Assembly: GCA_910588635.1 (NCBI GenBank)
Contig: CAJUPW010000008.1
Span: 29,632 to 93,631 of the forward strand
Origin: an uncultured Oscillospiraceae bacterium
Lineage (GTDB): Bacteria > Bacillota > Clostridia > Oscillospirales > Oscillospiraceae
Reading direction: 5' to 3'
DNA length: 64,000 bases
The position numbers were made by a program, and so were the translations under genes. Position 1 is the stretch's first letter. Each line of letters opens with the position of its first letter. Below, in pieces: positions 6,744-14,925 of the stretch. The notes under the pieces are model-generated. The model was not told the DNA's origin and did no database searches. It saw nothing but the letters and a program-made list of their open reading frames with translations.

Positions 6744-8507
6744 TTATCTCAATCCCAAACATCCATAGTACACCGCGCCCACAGCCTGAGCGAACTGGGC
6801 CACGGTACAGCCGGGTAGGGCGTCCAACTGCTTCATCAGGCCGGTGTTGGCCAGCCCGCCGTCGGCGGCGGTCAGCCGCAGGTCCGGTTCCCGCCGGGCC
6901 GCGCCCTGGCAGAGAAGTTGGAAGCAGGCCGGGTGCTTCACCAGCCGGCCAAAAAGGGTGCGGTCTCTGGCTTCGGGGCGGAGGATGTGCTCGGTCTCCC
7001 GCCAGGTGACAGCCAGATACTCCCCCACCTGACGGAAAAGCTCCTGGCAGGCGCTCTGACCCGCGGCGGCTTGCTCTGTCAGGTATTCCAGACAGGCCTT
7101 GCGCATGTCCGCAGGGGCGGTGGGCACCGTCAGCGACTCTCCCTCCCACCGGAACAGCCCCCGGTCCAGCGCCTCCTGCCAGATTCCCGGCGCCTGCCGG
7201 GGCAGAGAGGCGGCCGCCAGCCGGAAGATGGCGGCCTGACCGCCGTACTTCTGCAGCGCGCCGGGCAGGCCGGAGTTGGTGCTGCGCACACTGCGGGCGT
7301 CCTCCGGCGGATAGGCCCGCTGGGGCCGGCTGCCCAAGTCGATGATAAAATTGTACACCTCCAGGGGGATGTACGGGATGGAGCCGTCGGGCCGGACCCA
7401 GCCGGTGCCCAGGTCGGTGCCCAGAGAGTGGGCGAAAAAGCCCCGGGACAGGTCCGCGCCCGCGGCCCCCTGTTCCACGGCGGCGGTAAAGGCGGCCATG
7501 GGGCCGTCGTTGACGCACAGCACCGGCCCGCCGACGGTGTAGACAGCCAGCCCCTCGTTCAGCCCGGTGATCCGGGCGAACTGCTCCTCGTAGTCCAGGG
7601 CGGGGTTGCTCCGTATGCCCTGGGTCTTGGGGGTCTCGCCTCCCACGATGCGGTTATGGATAGCCACGTCGGGGAAGGACAGGCCGATGGCGTCGAAGGG
7701 CCGCAGGTCCGCCCCGGCGGCCTGCTCCATGGCGGCGGCGCCCCGTTCCATCTCCGACAGGGAGGCGAGGCGGCGCATGGCGGCCCGGTCCACTTCGGTG
7801 TCCCGGCCCGCCATGCACAGGCTGCCCGCCGCCCGCAGCAGGCGGGTGAGCAGCAGGAGGGGTCCAGTGAGCTCCTCCGCCCGGGTGCAGGCGGAGGGCA
7901 GCCAGTCAAACTCCTTGCACAGGGCCAGCCGGCCGTCCGCGCTGACGGCCAGCTTCACGTCGGTGCCGCCCACGTCTATGCCAAGCAGCATCCGGCCGGC
8001 GGTCAGGGCGGGCAGGCGGGAAAAAACCGGCTGTCCGGACGCAAGGGAGAGCCGCTCCGCCGCCGGTTCCTCCTCGATGGGGTGAACGCCGAAGGAGAAG
8101 GCCTTTTCCCCGTGAAACAGGGCGGCCAAAACCCGCTCGTTCACGTTAAGGCATTTTCCATAGCCGGTGCGGGCGGTTTTGGGCAGAGAGAGCTGAAAGC
8201 TCCGGCTCAGGCCCTCCGCCAGAGACCGGGCGGCCTGGTCCGCCTGGTCCAGATAGATGTCCAGCCTCACCCCGCCCAGGGCGGACAGGAGGTTATACAC
8301 GCAGGCGTGGACGTACTCCGCGACAAACTCCTCCTCGGACTGTCCCTCCGTCTCGGGCAGCGAGAGGGGGAAGGTGCGGACGGAGCCGTCGTAGAGGGCG
8401 GCGCGGAGGTGGAAGGGGCGGGTTCCCCGGGCCTGAAAGGCGTCCCGGACATCGGTGATGTAGACGCTTCGGCCCCGGGCCGCCTCCTCCAGAAAGGTTT
8501 TCAGCAT
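6744..8507 (-). CDS. Large ROK family protein (sugar kinase-like)
   Basis: A 587-residue protein on the minus strand. The first 175 or so residues form a domain I do not recognise. From about residue 180, LLGIDVGGTDVKLAVSADGR is the ATP phosphate-binding motif of ROK/hexokinase-fold proteins, followed by IGLSFPDVAIHN and FFAHSLGTDLGTGWV as the second phosphate and adenosine regions. The size is about twice a normal ROK kinase. Whether it phosphorylates a sugar is unknown. The usual ROK zinc cluster (CxCxxxGC) is absent. ATG at 8507 has AAGGAG upstream and a matching promoter; a longer frame to 8675 would cross that promoter. Confidence 0.78.
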   Translation of the reverse strand: MLKTFLEEAARGRSVYITDVRDAFQARGTRPFHLRAALYDGSVRTFPLSLPETEGQSEEEFVAEYVHACVYNLLSALGGVRLDIYLDQADQAARSLAEGLSRSFQLSLPKTARTGYGKCLNVNERVLAALFHGEKAFSFGVHPIEEEPAAERLSLASGQPVFSRLPALTAGRMLLGIDVGGTDVKLAVSADGRLALCKEFDWLPSACTRAEELTGPLLLLTRLLRAAGSLCMAGRDTEVDRAAMRRLASLSEMERGAAAMEQAAGADLRPFDAIGLSFPDVAIHNRIVGGETPKTQGIRSNPALDYEEQFARITGLNEGLAVYTVGGPVLCVNDGPMAAFTAAVEQGAAGADLSRGFFAHSLGTDLGTGWVRPDGSIPYIPLEVYNFIIDLGSRPQRAYPPEDARSVRSTNSGLPGALQKYGGQAAIFRLAAASLPRQAPGIWQEALDRGLFRWEGESLTVPTAPADMRKACLEYLTEQAAAGQSACQELFRQVGEYLAVTWRETEHILRPEARDRTLFGRLVKHPACFQLLCQGAARREPDLRLTAADGGLANTGLMKQLDALPGCTVAQFAQAVGAVYYGCLGLR

Positions 8508-8537
8508 GTGGGGTCGCTCCTTTTCGCATTTTCTGGA

Positions 8538-8566
8538 ATTGTAACATAGGGGGGAAGGGCAGTCAA
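8538..8566 (-). promoter_or_regulatory. Promoter of ROK gene, TTGACT-17-TACAAT
   Basis: On the minus strand TTGACT (complement of 8561-8566) and TACAAT (complement of 8538-8543) are 17 bases apart, about 30 bases upstream of the ROK start codon. Confidence 0.75.
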
Positions 8567-8602
8567 TCCCCGGCGGAGGGGAAAAGAAAAAGCGGCGGTC
8601 TC

Positions 8603-8631
8603 TTGCAACCGCCGCCGCCCTGTGGTACAAT
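8603..8631 (+). promoter_or_regulatory. Promoter TTGCAA-17-TACAAT
   Basis: TTGCAA (8603-8608) and TACAAT (8626-8631) with a 17-base spacer, about 50 bases ahead of the gene at 8681 and divergent from the ROK promoter. Confidence 0.78.
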
Positions 8632-8680
8632 GTAAATATCAGGGAAAACTGTCGAACCGGACAGGAAGGAGACAACGCGT

Positions 8681-9199
8681 ATGGAGAAGGAGCAGGCCGC
8701 CCACGGGTTGGAGGCCAGGCTGGGGCCGGAGCTGATGGCGGAGGTTTGCAGAGCCTTGAACTTCGATCCGGCCGAATTTGCCCGGCGTCACGCCGAGGAG
8801 TTTACCCATCAGTACCTCCGCCTGGACGGGATGCTCAGTTATGTGGGGGAGGAGATCGTGGTCTACCTGGCCCCTCGGATCAACGAGTGCCTGTCCAAGG
8901 CGGAGTACGCCTTGCTGTCCTACATTGAGTACGCCGGCCGGGAGCCCAGAAAGGAAGAGTCCGACTGCTTCGGCCAGGCGGTGGCCAACTACCTGAAAGC
9001 GCGGCGGGAGGTGGGCAGCGGATGGGTGTACGCCTTTGAGGGGGAGGGGGCCAAGGCCCGATGCCTGGCGCTCTATCCCCAGATGTACGCCGCGGCCCAG
9101 GCCATGTATGCCTTTGTGGGGGAGAGCGGGGGCTTTAAGGAGGTCTTTCGGACCGACGGCCCCAACGTCTGGCCCAATCCCAAACGAATCAAGCTGTGA
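8681..9199 (+). CDS. Conserved-looking hypothetical protein
   Basis: A 172-residue soluble protein starting MEKEQAAHGLEARLGPELMA with AAGGAG upstream. It has no signal peptide, no membrane segment and no motif I recognise. The predicted pattern is mainly helical, with aromatic-rich stretches such as FTHQYLRLDGMLSYVGEEIV. It has its own promoter and terminator. The function is unknown. Confidence 0.7.
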   Translation: MEKEQAAHGLEARLGPELMAEVCRALNFDPAEFARRHAEEFTHQYLRLDGMLSYVGEEIVVYLAPRINECLSKAEYALLSYIEYAGREPRKEESDCFGQAVANYLKARREVGSGWVYAFEGEGAKARCLALYPQMYAAAQAMYAFVGESGGFKEVFRTDGPNVWPNPKRIKL

Positions 9200-9203
9200 C
9201 CCC

Positions 9204-9246
9204 GGGGCGGGGGGGGGGGGGCGCGGAAATATCCGCGCCGCCCTTT
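9204..9246 (+). terminator. Terminator hairpin preceded by a 13-base poly-G tract
   Basis: GGCGCGGA (9220-9227) pairs with TCCGCGCC (9232-9239) around AATA, then GCCCTTT. Just before it lies an unbroken run of 13 G (9209-9221), which is a likely site of slippage or sequencing uncertainty. Confidence 0.65.
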
Positions 9247-9279
9247 GTCAAATAATGAAATATTTCCTGCAAAATCACC

Positions 9280-9308
9280 TTGTATATTGACGGATTTTAT
9301 GATAGAAT
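9280..9308 (+). promoter_or_regulatory. Promoter of hydCBA operon, TTGTAT-17-TAGAAT
   Basis: TTGTAT (9280-9285) and TAGAAT (9303-9308) with a 17-base spacer, 65 bases before the hydC start. The boxes are imperfect but the spacing and position fit. Confidence 0.55.
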
Positions 9309-9372
9309 CAGCGGGAGCAAGACTGGTCCGCAATATTTGCAATCACGGAAGAGGAAAGGAGAAAAGCAAGCC

Positions 9373-9861
9373 ATGTCCAATGGAGTTTCCATGGATCGGG
9401 TGGATGAGATCATCGACGGCTACGGCTGCAAGATGCACCACCTGATCGCCATTATGCAGGACATCCAGGCGGAGTACAAGTACCTCAGCCCCGCGGTGCT
9501 GGAGCGCATCGCCGAGAAGCTGGGGGTGGGGGTGGCAAAGGTATACAGCGTGGCCACTTTCTACGAGAACTTTTCTTTGGAGGCCAAGGGAAAGTACATT
9601 GTCAAGGTGTGCGACGGTACCGCCTGCCATGTGCGCAAATCCCAGCCCATCTACAACGCCATCCGGGAGTATCTGGAGCTGGAGGGCAAGCAAAAGACCT
9701 CCGCCGACGGTCTGTTCACCCTGGAGACGGTGGCCTGTCTCGGGGCTTGCGGCCTGGCCCCCGTGGTGACGGTGAACGATCAGGTCCACTCCAAGATGAG
9801 CCCCGAGCTGGCCATTGAACTGCTGGAGAGCCTGAGAAAGGAGGATGCGGCCAATGCCTGA
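9373..9861 (+). CDS. hydC: NADH-dependent [FeFe]-hydrogenase, NuoE-like subunit HydC
   Basis: A 162-residue thioredoxin-fold [2Fe-2S] subunit like NuoE. The cluster ligands are C80 and C85 (CDGTAC) and C122 and C126 (CLGAC), exactly as in the family. The N-terminal helical part carries LERIAEKLGVGVAKVYSVAT, the NuoE signature. In bifurcating hydrogenases this subunit passes electrons between HydB and HydA. ATG at 9373 follows AAAGGAG by 11 bases; ATG at 9391 is an alternative. The 3' end overlaps hydB by eight bases. Confidence 0.94.
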   Translation: MSNGVSMDRVDEIIDGYGCKMHHLIAIMQDIQAEYKYLSPAVLERIAEKLGVGVAKVYSVATFYENFSLEAKGKYIVKVCDGTACHVRKSQPIYNAIREYLELEGKQKTSADGLFTLETVACLGACGLAPVVTVNDQVHSKMSPELAIELLESLRKEDAANA

Positions 9862-11752
9862 GATGAACCGTGAACGGCTGGAGGTCCGCCGGGTCAAGGC
9901 CAAACGGGCCCTGTCCTATCAGAAGAAGCAGATCCTGCTGTGTGCCGGCACCGGCTGCATCGCCGGCGGCTCTCTGAAGCTGTACGACTACTTCAAGGAG
10001 GAGTGCGCCCGCCGGGGGCTGGATGTCTTTGTGGGCCTGACCCAGGAGAGCGAGACCGAGGACGTGACCGAGCCCAAGGGCGACGGTGTCTATCTGAAAA
10101 AGAGCGGCTGCCACGGCTTCTGCGAGATGGGTCCCCTGGTCCAGATCGAGCCGGAGGGCATCCTCTATACCCACGTCAAGCTGGAGGACTGTGACGAGAT
10201 CATCGAAAAGACCATCCTCAAGGGCGAGGTGGTGGAACGGCTGCTTTACGAGCTGGACGGGGTGAAATACCCCAAGCATGACGACATCCCCTTTTATCAG
10301 CGCCAGCACCGTATAGTGCTGGAAAACTGCGGCACCATCGACGCCGAGGACATCGACGAGTACCTGGCCAAGGACGGCTATGCAGCCTTTGAGAAGGCTC
10401 TGTTCGAGATGACCGACGAGGCCATCTGCAAGGAGATTCTGGACTCCGGCCTGCGGGGCCGGGGCGGCGGCGGCTTCCCGGCCGGCCGCAAGTGGGACAG
10501 CGTGCGCAAGCAGCCCGAGGGCAAGAAGTATGTGGTGTGCAACGGCGACGAGGGCGACCCCGGCGCGTTTATGGACCGCTCCATCATGGAGGGAAATCCC
10601 CACTCCATCATTGAGGGTATGCTCATCGCCGCCCTGGGCGCGGGGAGCGACGAGGGCTACATCTACGTCCGGGCGGAGTACCCTCTGGCGGTCAACCGGC
10701 TGAAAGCTGCCATCGCCAAGGCGGAGGAGATGCGCCTGCTGGGCGACCACATCCTGGGCACCGACTTCTCCTTCCACCTCCATGTCAACCGGGGTGCGGG
10801 CGCTTTCGTCTGCGGGGAGGGCTCTGCCCTGACCGCCTCTATTGAGGGCAACCGGGGTATGCCCCGGGTGAAGCCCCCACGCACGGTTGAGCACGGCCTT
10901 TGGGCCCAGCCCACGGTGCTCAACAATGTGGAGACCTTCTCCGCCGTCCCCCTGATTATCCGGAAGGGCTCGGCCTGGTTTAAGTCCATCGGCACCGAGA
11001 AGTCCCCGGGCACCAAGGCCTTCGCCCTTACCGGAAATGTGGTGAACACCGGCCTCATTGAGGTCCCCATGGGCGCGACGCTGCGCCAGATCATCTTCGA
11101 CATCGGCGGCGGCATCAAGGATGGAAAGCAGTTCAAGGCCGTCCAGATCGGCGGTCCCTCTGGCGGCTGCCTTACGGAGGAGCATCTGGATATGCCTCTG
11201 GACTTCGACTCCCTGAAAAAGCTGGGGGCCATGATCGGCTCCGGCGGCCTGGTGGTCATGGACGAGGACACCTGCATGGTGGAGGTGGCCCGGTTCTTCA
11301 TGAACTTCACCCAGAACGAGTCCTGCGGCAAGTGCGTCCCCTGCCGGGAGGGCACCCGCCGGATGCTGGAAATCCTCACCCGCATTGTCAACAACGAGGG
11401 CTCCCTGGAGGACCTGGACCTGCTGGAGGAGCTGGCCTCCACCATCAGCGAGACCGCCCTGTGCGGCCTGGGCCAGTCCGCCTGCAAGCCGGTGCAGAGC
11501 ACCCTGAAATACTTCCGGAACGAGTATCTGGCCCATGTGGTGGACAAGCACTGCCCCCACTGCAACGGCCGCAAAAAGGTGCTTCAGATCGACCCGGAGC
11601 TGTGCAAGGGCTGCGGCAAGTGCATGAAGCAGTGCCCCATGGAGGCCATCTCCGGCCAGATCCGGATGCCCCATGTCATCGACACAGAGAAGTGTATCAA
11701 GTGCGGCGCGTGCTGGGGCTGCTGTCCCTTCGGCGCCATTCGGGAGGAGTGA
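9854..11752 (+). CDS. hydB: NADH-dependent [FeFe]-hydrogenase, NuoF-like subunit HydB
   Basis: A 632-residue flavoprotein of the HydB type. It has, in order, a thioredoxin-like [2Fe-2S] domain (CAGTGC, then CHGFC), the FMN/NADH-binding NuoF core (GLRGRGGGGFPAGRKW), the NuoF [4Fe-4S] site (ESCGKCVPCREGT with a later cysteine in LGQSACKP), and two C-terminal [4Fe-4S] ferredoxin motifs (CKGCGKCMKQCP and CIKCGACWGCCP). It oxidises or reduces NADH at FMN and is the proposed site of electron bifurcation in HydABC. ATG at 9854 is nine bases after AAAGGAGG; the ATG at 9845 touches that site. Confidence 0.95.
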   Translation: MPEMNRERLEVRRVKAKRALSYQKKQILLCAGTGCIAGGSLKLYDYFKEECARRGLDVFVGLTQESETEDVTEPKGDGVYLKKSGCHGFCEMGPLVQIEPEGILYTHVKLEDCDEIIEKTILKGEVVERLLYELDGVKYPKHDDIPFYQRQHRIVLENCGTIDAEDIDEYLAKDGYAAFEKALFEMTDEAICKEILDSGLRGRGGGGFPAGRKWDSVRKQPEGKKYVVCNGDEGDPGAFMDRSIMEGNPHSIIEGMLIAALGAGSDEGYIYVRAEYPLAVNRLKAAIAKAEEMRLLGDHILGTDFSFHLHVNRGAGAFVCGEGSALTASIEGNRGMPRVKPPRTVEHGLWAQPTVLNNVETFSAVPLIIRKGSAWFKSIGTEKSPGTKAFALTGNVVNTGLIEVPMGATLRQIIFDIGGGIKDGKQFKAVQIGGPSGGCLTEEHLDMPLDFDSLKKLGAMIGSGGLVVMDEDTCMVEVARFFMNFTQNESCGKCVPCREGTRRMLEILTRIVNNEGSLEDLDLLEELASTISETALCGLGQSACKPVQSTLKYFRNEYLAHVVDKHCPHCNGRKKVLQIDPELCKGCGKCMKQCPMEAISGQIRMPHVIDTEKCIKCGACWGCCPFGAIREE

Positions 11753-11757
11753 GCGGT

Positions 11758-13458
11758 ATGGCAAAGGGAATTATGTACATCAACGGCGAACGCGTCCTTT
11801 TCGATGGGGAGCCCAACGTCCTGTCCGTCATCCGGAAGGCCGGCATTGAGATGCCCACCTTCTGCTACTACTCCGACCTGTCGGTCTACGGGGCCTGCCG
11901 GATGTGCGTGGTGGAGGACGAGCGGGGGAAGATCGAGACCTCCTGCTCCATGCAGCCCCGGGACGGGCTGAAGATCAAGACCAACACCGCCCGTCTGCTG
12001 AAGCACCGGCGGATGATCCTGGAGCTGATGCTGGCCTCCCACAACTGCTCCTGCACCACCTGCCAGAAGAGCGGAAACTGCCACCTCCAGGACCTGGCCG
12101 TCCAGTTCGGCATCAACACGGTCCGCTTTGGGGACAACCGGGAGTGCGGCGAATTTGACGACACCAGCCCCGCCATCGTCCGGGACCCCAGCAAGTGTAT
12201 CCTCTGCGGCGACTGCGTCCGGGTGTGCAGCGAAAATATCGGCATGAACATCATCGACTTCGCCCACCGGGGCTATAATATGCAGGTCACACCCGCCTTC
12301 GGCCGGAAGATGTCCGAGACCAAGTGCATCAGCTGCGGCCAGTGCTCCGCTGTCTGCCCTACCGGCGCGATCACGGTGTACAACCAGATCGGCCCCGCCT
12401 GGCGGGCCATCCACGACCCCAACAAGCGGGTGGTGGTCCAGATTGCCCCCGCCGTCCGGGTGGCTGTGGGCGAGGCCTTCGGCCTTGCCCCCGGCCAGAA
12501 CGCCCTGGACCAGCTGGTCTCCGCCCTGAAGCTCATGGGTGTGGACGAGGTGTATGACACCACCTTTGGCGCCGACTTCACCACCATTGAGGAGGGCACC
12601 GAGTTCCTCCAGCGGTTGGAGAAGGGGGGACCTTTCCCCATGTTTACCTCCTGCTGTCCCGCCTGGGTGAAGTACCTGGAGAACGAGAATCCCAAATACC
12701 TCAAACATATCTCCACCTGCAAGTCCCCCATGCAGATGTTCGCCTCCATTCTGAAGGACCGTTATGCCGAGAAGGACAAGGAGGACGGCCGCACCACCTA
12801 CCACATCGCCATCATGCCCTGTACCGCCAAAAAGATGGAGGCCGCCCGGCCCGAGTTCCGTCAGCCTGACGGCGCCCCGGCGGTGGACCTGGTGCTGACC
12901 ACCAAGGAGATCGTCAAAATGGTCCAGGAGTCGGGTATCCACCTCACCGAGCTGGAGTACGAGTCCCCCGACCTGCCCTTCGGTCTTGGCTCCGGCGCGG
13001 GCACCATCTACGGCACCACCGGCGGCGTGGCCGAGGCGGTGGTTCGGTTCTGTCTGCCGGACAAGTCCAAGAACGTGCTGCGGGAGCTGAAATACTCCCC
13101 CCTCCGGGACAATCGGTTCATCCGGGTGGCCGTTATCAGGGTGGGGGACCGGGACGTGCATCTGGCCGTCGTCCACGGTCTGGCCAACGCCCAGAAGCTG
13201 CTCAAGGAGATTGAGGCAGGCAGCGCCTACTTCGATCTGGTGGAGGTCATGACCTGTCAGGGAGGCTGCGTGGGCGGCGCGGGCCAGCCCCACGGCATGA
13301 AGCGGGACAAGGCAGACCGGGCGGAGGGCCTGTACAACCTGGACCGCTCGGCCCCCTTCAAGCGGGCCGAGCGCAACCCGGTGGTGAGCACTATTCTGGA
13401 GAAGCTCCCCGAGGAGAAGCGTCATGAGCTGCTCCATGTGGACTATGTGAAAGAGTAA
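11758..13458 (+). CDS. hydA: [FeFe]-hydrogenase catalytic subunit HydA
   Basis: A 566-residue hydrogenase. The N-terminal [2Fe-2S] domain has C36, C47, C50 and C63; a His-Cys3 [4Fe-4S] site follows (H95, C99, C102, C108); then two ferredoxin motifs (CILCGDCVRVC, CISCGQCSAVC). The H-cluster motifs are TSCCPAW (L1), MPCTAKKMEA (L2) and VMTCQGGCVGGAGQP (L3). All four H-cluster cysteines are present, but L3 has T and Q where most enzymes have A and P. Position five bases after hydB with GGGAGGAG makes it the last gene of a hydC-hydB-hydA operon. It would make H2 from ferredoxin plus NADH electrons. Confidence 0.96.
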   Translation: MAKGIMYINGERVLFDGEPNVLSVIRKAGIEMPTFCYYSDLSVYGACRMCVVEDERGKIETSCSMQPRDGLKIKTNTARLLKHRRMILELMLASHNCSCTTCQKSGNCHLQDLAVQFGINTVRFGDNRECGEFDDTSPAIVRDPSKCILCGDCVRVCSENIGMNIIDFAHRGYNMQVTPAFGRKMSETKCISCGQCSAVCPTGAITVYNQIGPAWRAIHDPNKRVVVQIAPAVRVAVGEAFGLAPGQNALDQLVSALKLMGVDEVYDTTFGADFTTIEEGTEFLQRLEKGGPFPMFTSCCPAWVKYLENENPKYLKHISTCKSPMQMFASILKDRYAEKDKEDGRTTYHIAIMPCTAKKMEAARPEFRQPDGAPAVDLVLTTKEIVKMVQESGIHLTELEYESPDLPFGLGSGAGTIYGTTGGVAEAVVRFCLPDKSKNVLRELKYSPLRDNRFIRVAVIRVGDRDVHLAVVHGLANAQKLLKEIEAGSAYFDLVEVMTCQGGCVGGAGQPHGMKRDKADRAEGLYNLDRSAPFKRAERNPVVSTILEKLPEEKRHELLHVDYVKE

Positions 13459-13462
13459 GCGC

Positions 13463-13496
13463 AAAAACGCTCCGCTGATATCAGCGGAGCGTTTTT
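13463..13496. terminator. Bidirectional terminator between hydA and aminotransferase
   Basis: A perfect 34-base palindrome (17-bp arms, AAAAACGCTCCGCTGAT and its complement) with A and T tails on both sides sits between the two convergent genes. Confidence 0.93.
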
Positions 13497-13500
13497 ACGC

Positions 13501-14682
13501 TTATTTGTAGGAATCGGCCAAGGCCTGGAATTTGGGCAGGGCCCGGCGGATGGTCTCGGTCTGGACGCAGTAGGAGATGCGCACATGTCCGGGAGCGCCG
13601 AAGCCGGAGCCGGGGACGACGAGCAGGTCCAGCTTCTTGGCCCGCTCGCTGAAGGCCGCGTCGTTGCGCTCCAGGGAGCGGGGAAAGAGGTAGAAGGCCC
13701 CGCCGGGCTCCACCACATGATAGCCCATCTCCCGCAGGGCGGCGGTGAACAGCTTGGCGTTCTCCTCGTAGACCTTCAGGTCGGCGGTCATGTCGCAGCA
13801 CAGGGAGGTGACCTGCTGGAACAGGCTGGGGGCGTTCACATAGCCCAGGGAGCGGCCCGCCCCGGCCACCGCGGCGTAGACGTCGTCCCCCTCCGCCGCC
13901 TCCTTGGGGACGAACACATAGCCGATGCGCTCGCCGGGGAGGGACAGGGATTTGGAGAAGGAGTAGCACACGATGGTGTCCCGGTAGATGTGGGGCACCC
14001 AGGGGACCTCCACTCCGGCGTAGGCGATCTCCCGGTAAGGCTCGTCGGAGATGAGGTAGATGGGGTGGCCGAACTGCCTGCTCTTCTCGGTGAGGATGGC
14101 GGCCAGCCGCTCCAGGGTGGCCCTGGAGTACACCACGCCGGAGGGGTTGTTGGGGCTGTTGACCAAAACTCCCTTGGTGTGCTCAGTGACCGCCTTCTCA
14201 AAGGCGTCGAAGTCGATCTGAAAGCCTTCAATCTCCGGGGGGATAAGGACCATTTTAGCTCCGGCGCCCTCAATGAACACCTTGTACTCCGGGAAGTAGG
14301 GGGCGAAGACCACGAACTCGTCCCCGGGGCAGGTCAGGCCGTTGAACACGCAGCACAGGGAGGCGGCGGCCCCCACGGTGAGGTAGAGCCGGTCGGGGGT
14401 GCAGCGGGCGTCGAAGCGGCGGTTGAGGGAATTGGCAAAGCGCTCCCGGGCGTCGGCGGCGCCCTGGGCGCTGGTGTAGGCGTGGATCAGGTCGGGCTGC
14501 TCCCGGAGCAGGCGGACGGCCGTCTCGTTGACGGCGGCGGGGGGAGGGACGTTGGGGTTGCCGATGGAGAAATCAAAGACATTTTCCGCGCCGATCTCGG
14601 CGGCCCGGAGCTTCCCGTACTCAAACAGCTCCCGGATCACGGACCGGGCGGTGCCCAGCCCCTTCATACGTTCAGAGACCAT
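13501..14682 (-). CDS. Class I/II pyridoxal-phosphate aminotransferase
   Basis: A 393-residue fold-type I aminotransferase. The PLP lysine lies in CYSFSKSLSLPGERIGY, with the upstream SPNNPSGVVYS and DEPYREIAY motifs that bind the cofactor and GAFYLFPRS near the C-terminus. It is of the aspartate/aromatic aminotransferase type, but the amino acid used cannot be read from sequence. AGGAGG precedes the ATG, and a promoter lies 30 bases upstream. It is a single-gene unit. Confidence 0.9.
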   Translation of the reverse strand: MVSERMKGLGTARSVIRELFEYGKLRAAEIGAENVFDFSIGNPNVPPPAAVNETAVRLLREQPDLIHAYTSAQGAADARERFANSLNRRFDARCTPDRLYLTVGAAASLCCVFNGLTCPGDEFVVFAPYFPEYKVFIEGAGAKMVLIPPEIEGFQIDFDAFEKAVTEHTKGVLVNSPNNPSGVVYSRATLERLAAILTEKSRQFGHPIYLISDEPYREIAYAGVEVPWVPHIYRDTIVCYSFSKSLSLPGERIGYVFVPKEAAEGDDVYAAVAGAGRSLGYVNAPSLFQQVTSLCCDMTADLKVYEENAKLFTAALREMGYHVVEPGGAFYLFPRSLERNDAAFSERAKKLDLLVVPGSGFGAPGHVRISYCVQTETIRRALPKFQALADSYK

Positions 14683-14711
14683 GAAAATACCTCCTGGATC
14701 AGATTTCCCCT

Positions 14712-14740
14712 ATTATAGCACGGGAGTTTACCGGAGTAAA
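14712..14740 (-). promoter_or_regulatory. Promoter of aminotransferase, TTTACT-17-TATAAT
   Basis: On the minus strand TTTACT (complement of 14735-14740) and TATAAT (complement of 14712-14717) are 17 bases apart. Confidence 0.72.
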
Positions 14741-14854
14741 GCGGAAACTCAAAAGAGAGGAAGAAATATGGAGAAAATTGCTAATAACTGCCAATGGCCG
14801 GGAAGATGACGAAGAAAACTTCTACAAAGATGACAGATTTGGAAATTTCTGACC

Positions 14855-14883
14855 TTTACAAGGGGAACAGTTGGCGCTATAAT
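14855..14883 (+). promoter_or_regulatory. Promoter TTTACA-17-TATAAT
   Basis: TTTACA (14855-14860) and TATAAT (14878-14883) with a 17-base spacer. It lies inside a longer open frame starting at 14794, which argues that the real gene starts downstream at GTG 14926. Confidence 0.75.
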
Positions 14884-14925
14884 CTGTCTAATAAAAAACA
14901 ATATCTTGGCAAAGGGGGCGGTATT

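Noticed and set aside
6918..8549. A long open frame (543 codons) on the + strand opposite the ROK gene
   Set aside because: It is low-complexity Gly/Arg/Pro/Val-rich translation of GC-rich antisense DNA, without a ribosome binding site; the minus-strand ROK motifs are clear.
9716..13464. Two minus-strand open frames of over 600 codons opposite hydB and hydA
   Set aside because: They are antisense shadows caused by high GC at third codon positions; the + strand proteins match known subunits throughout.
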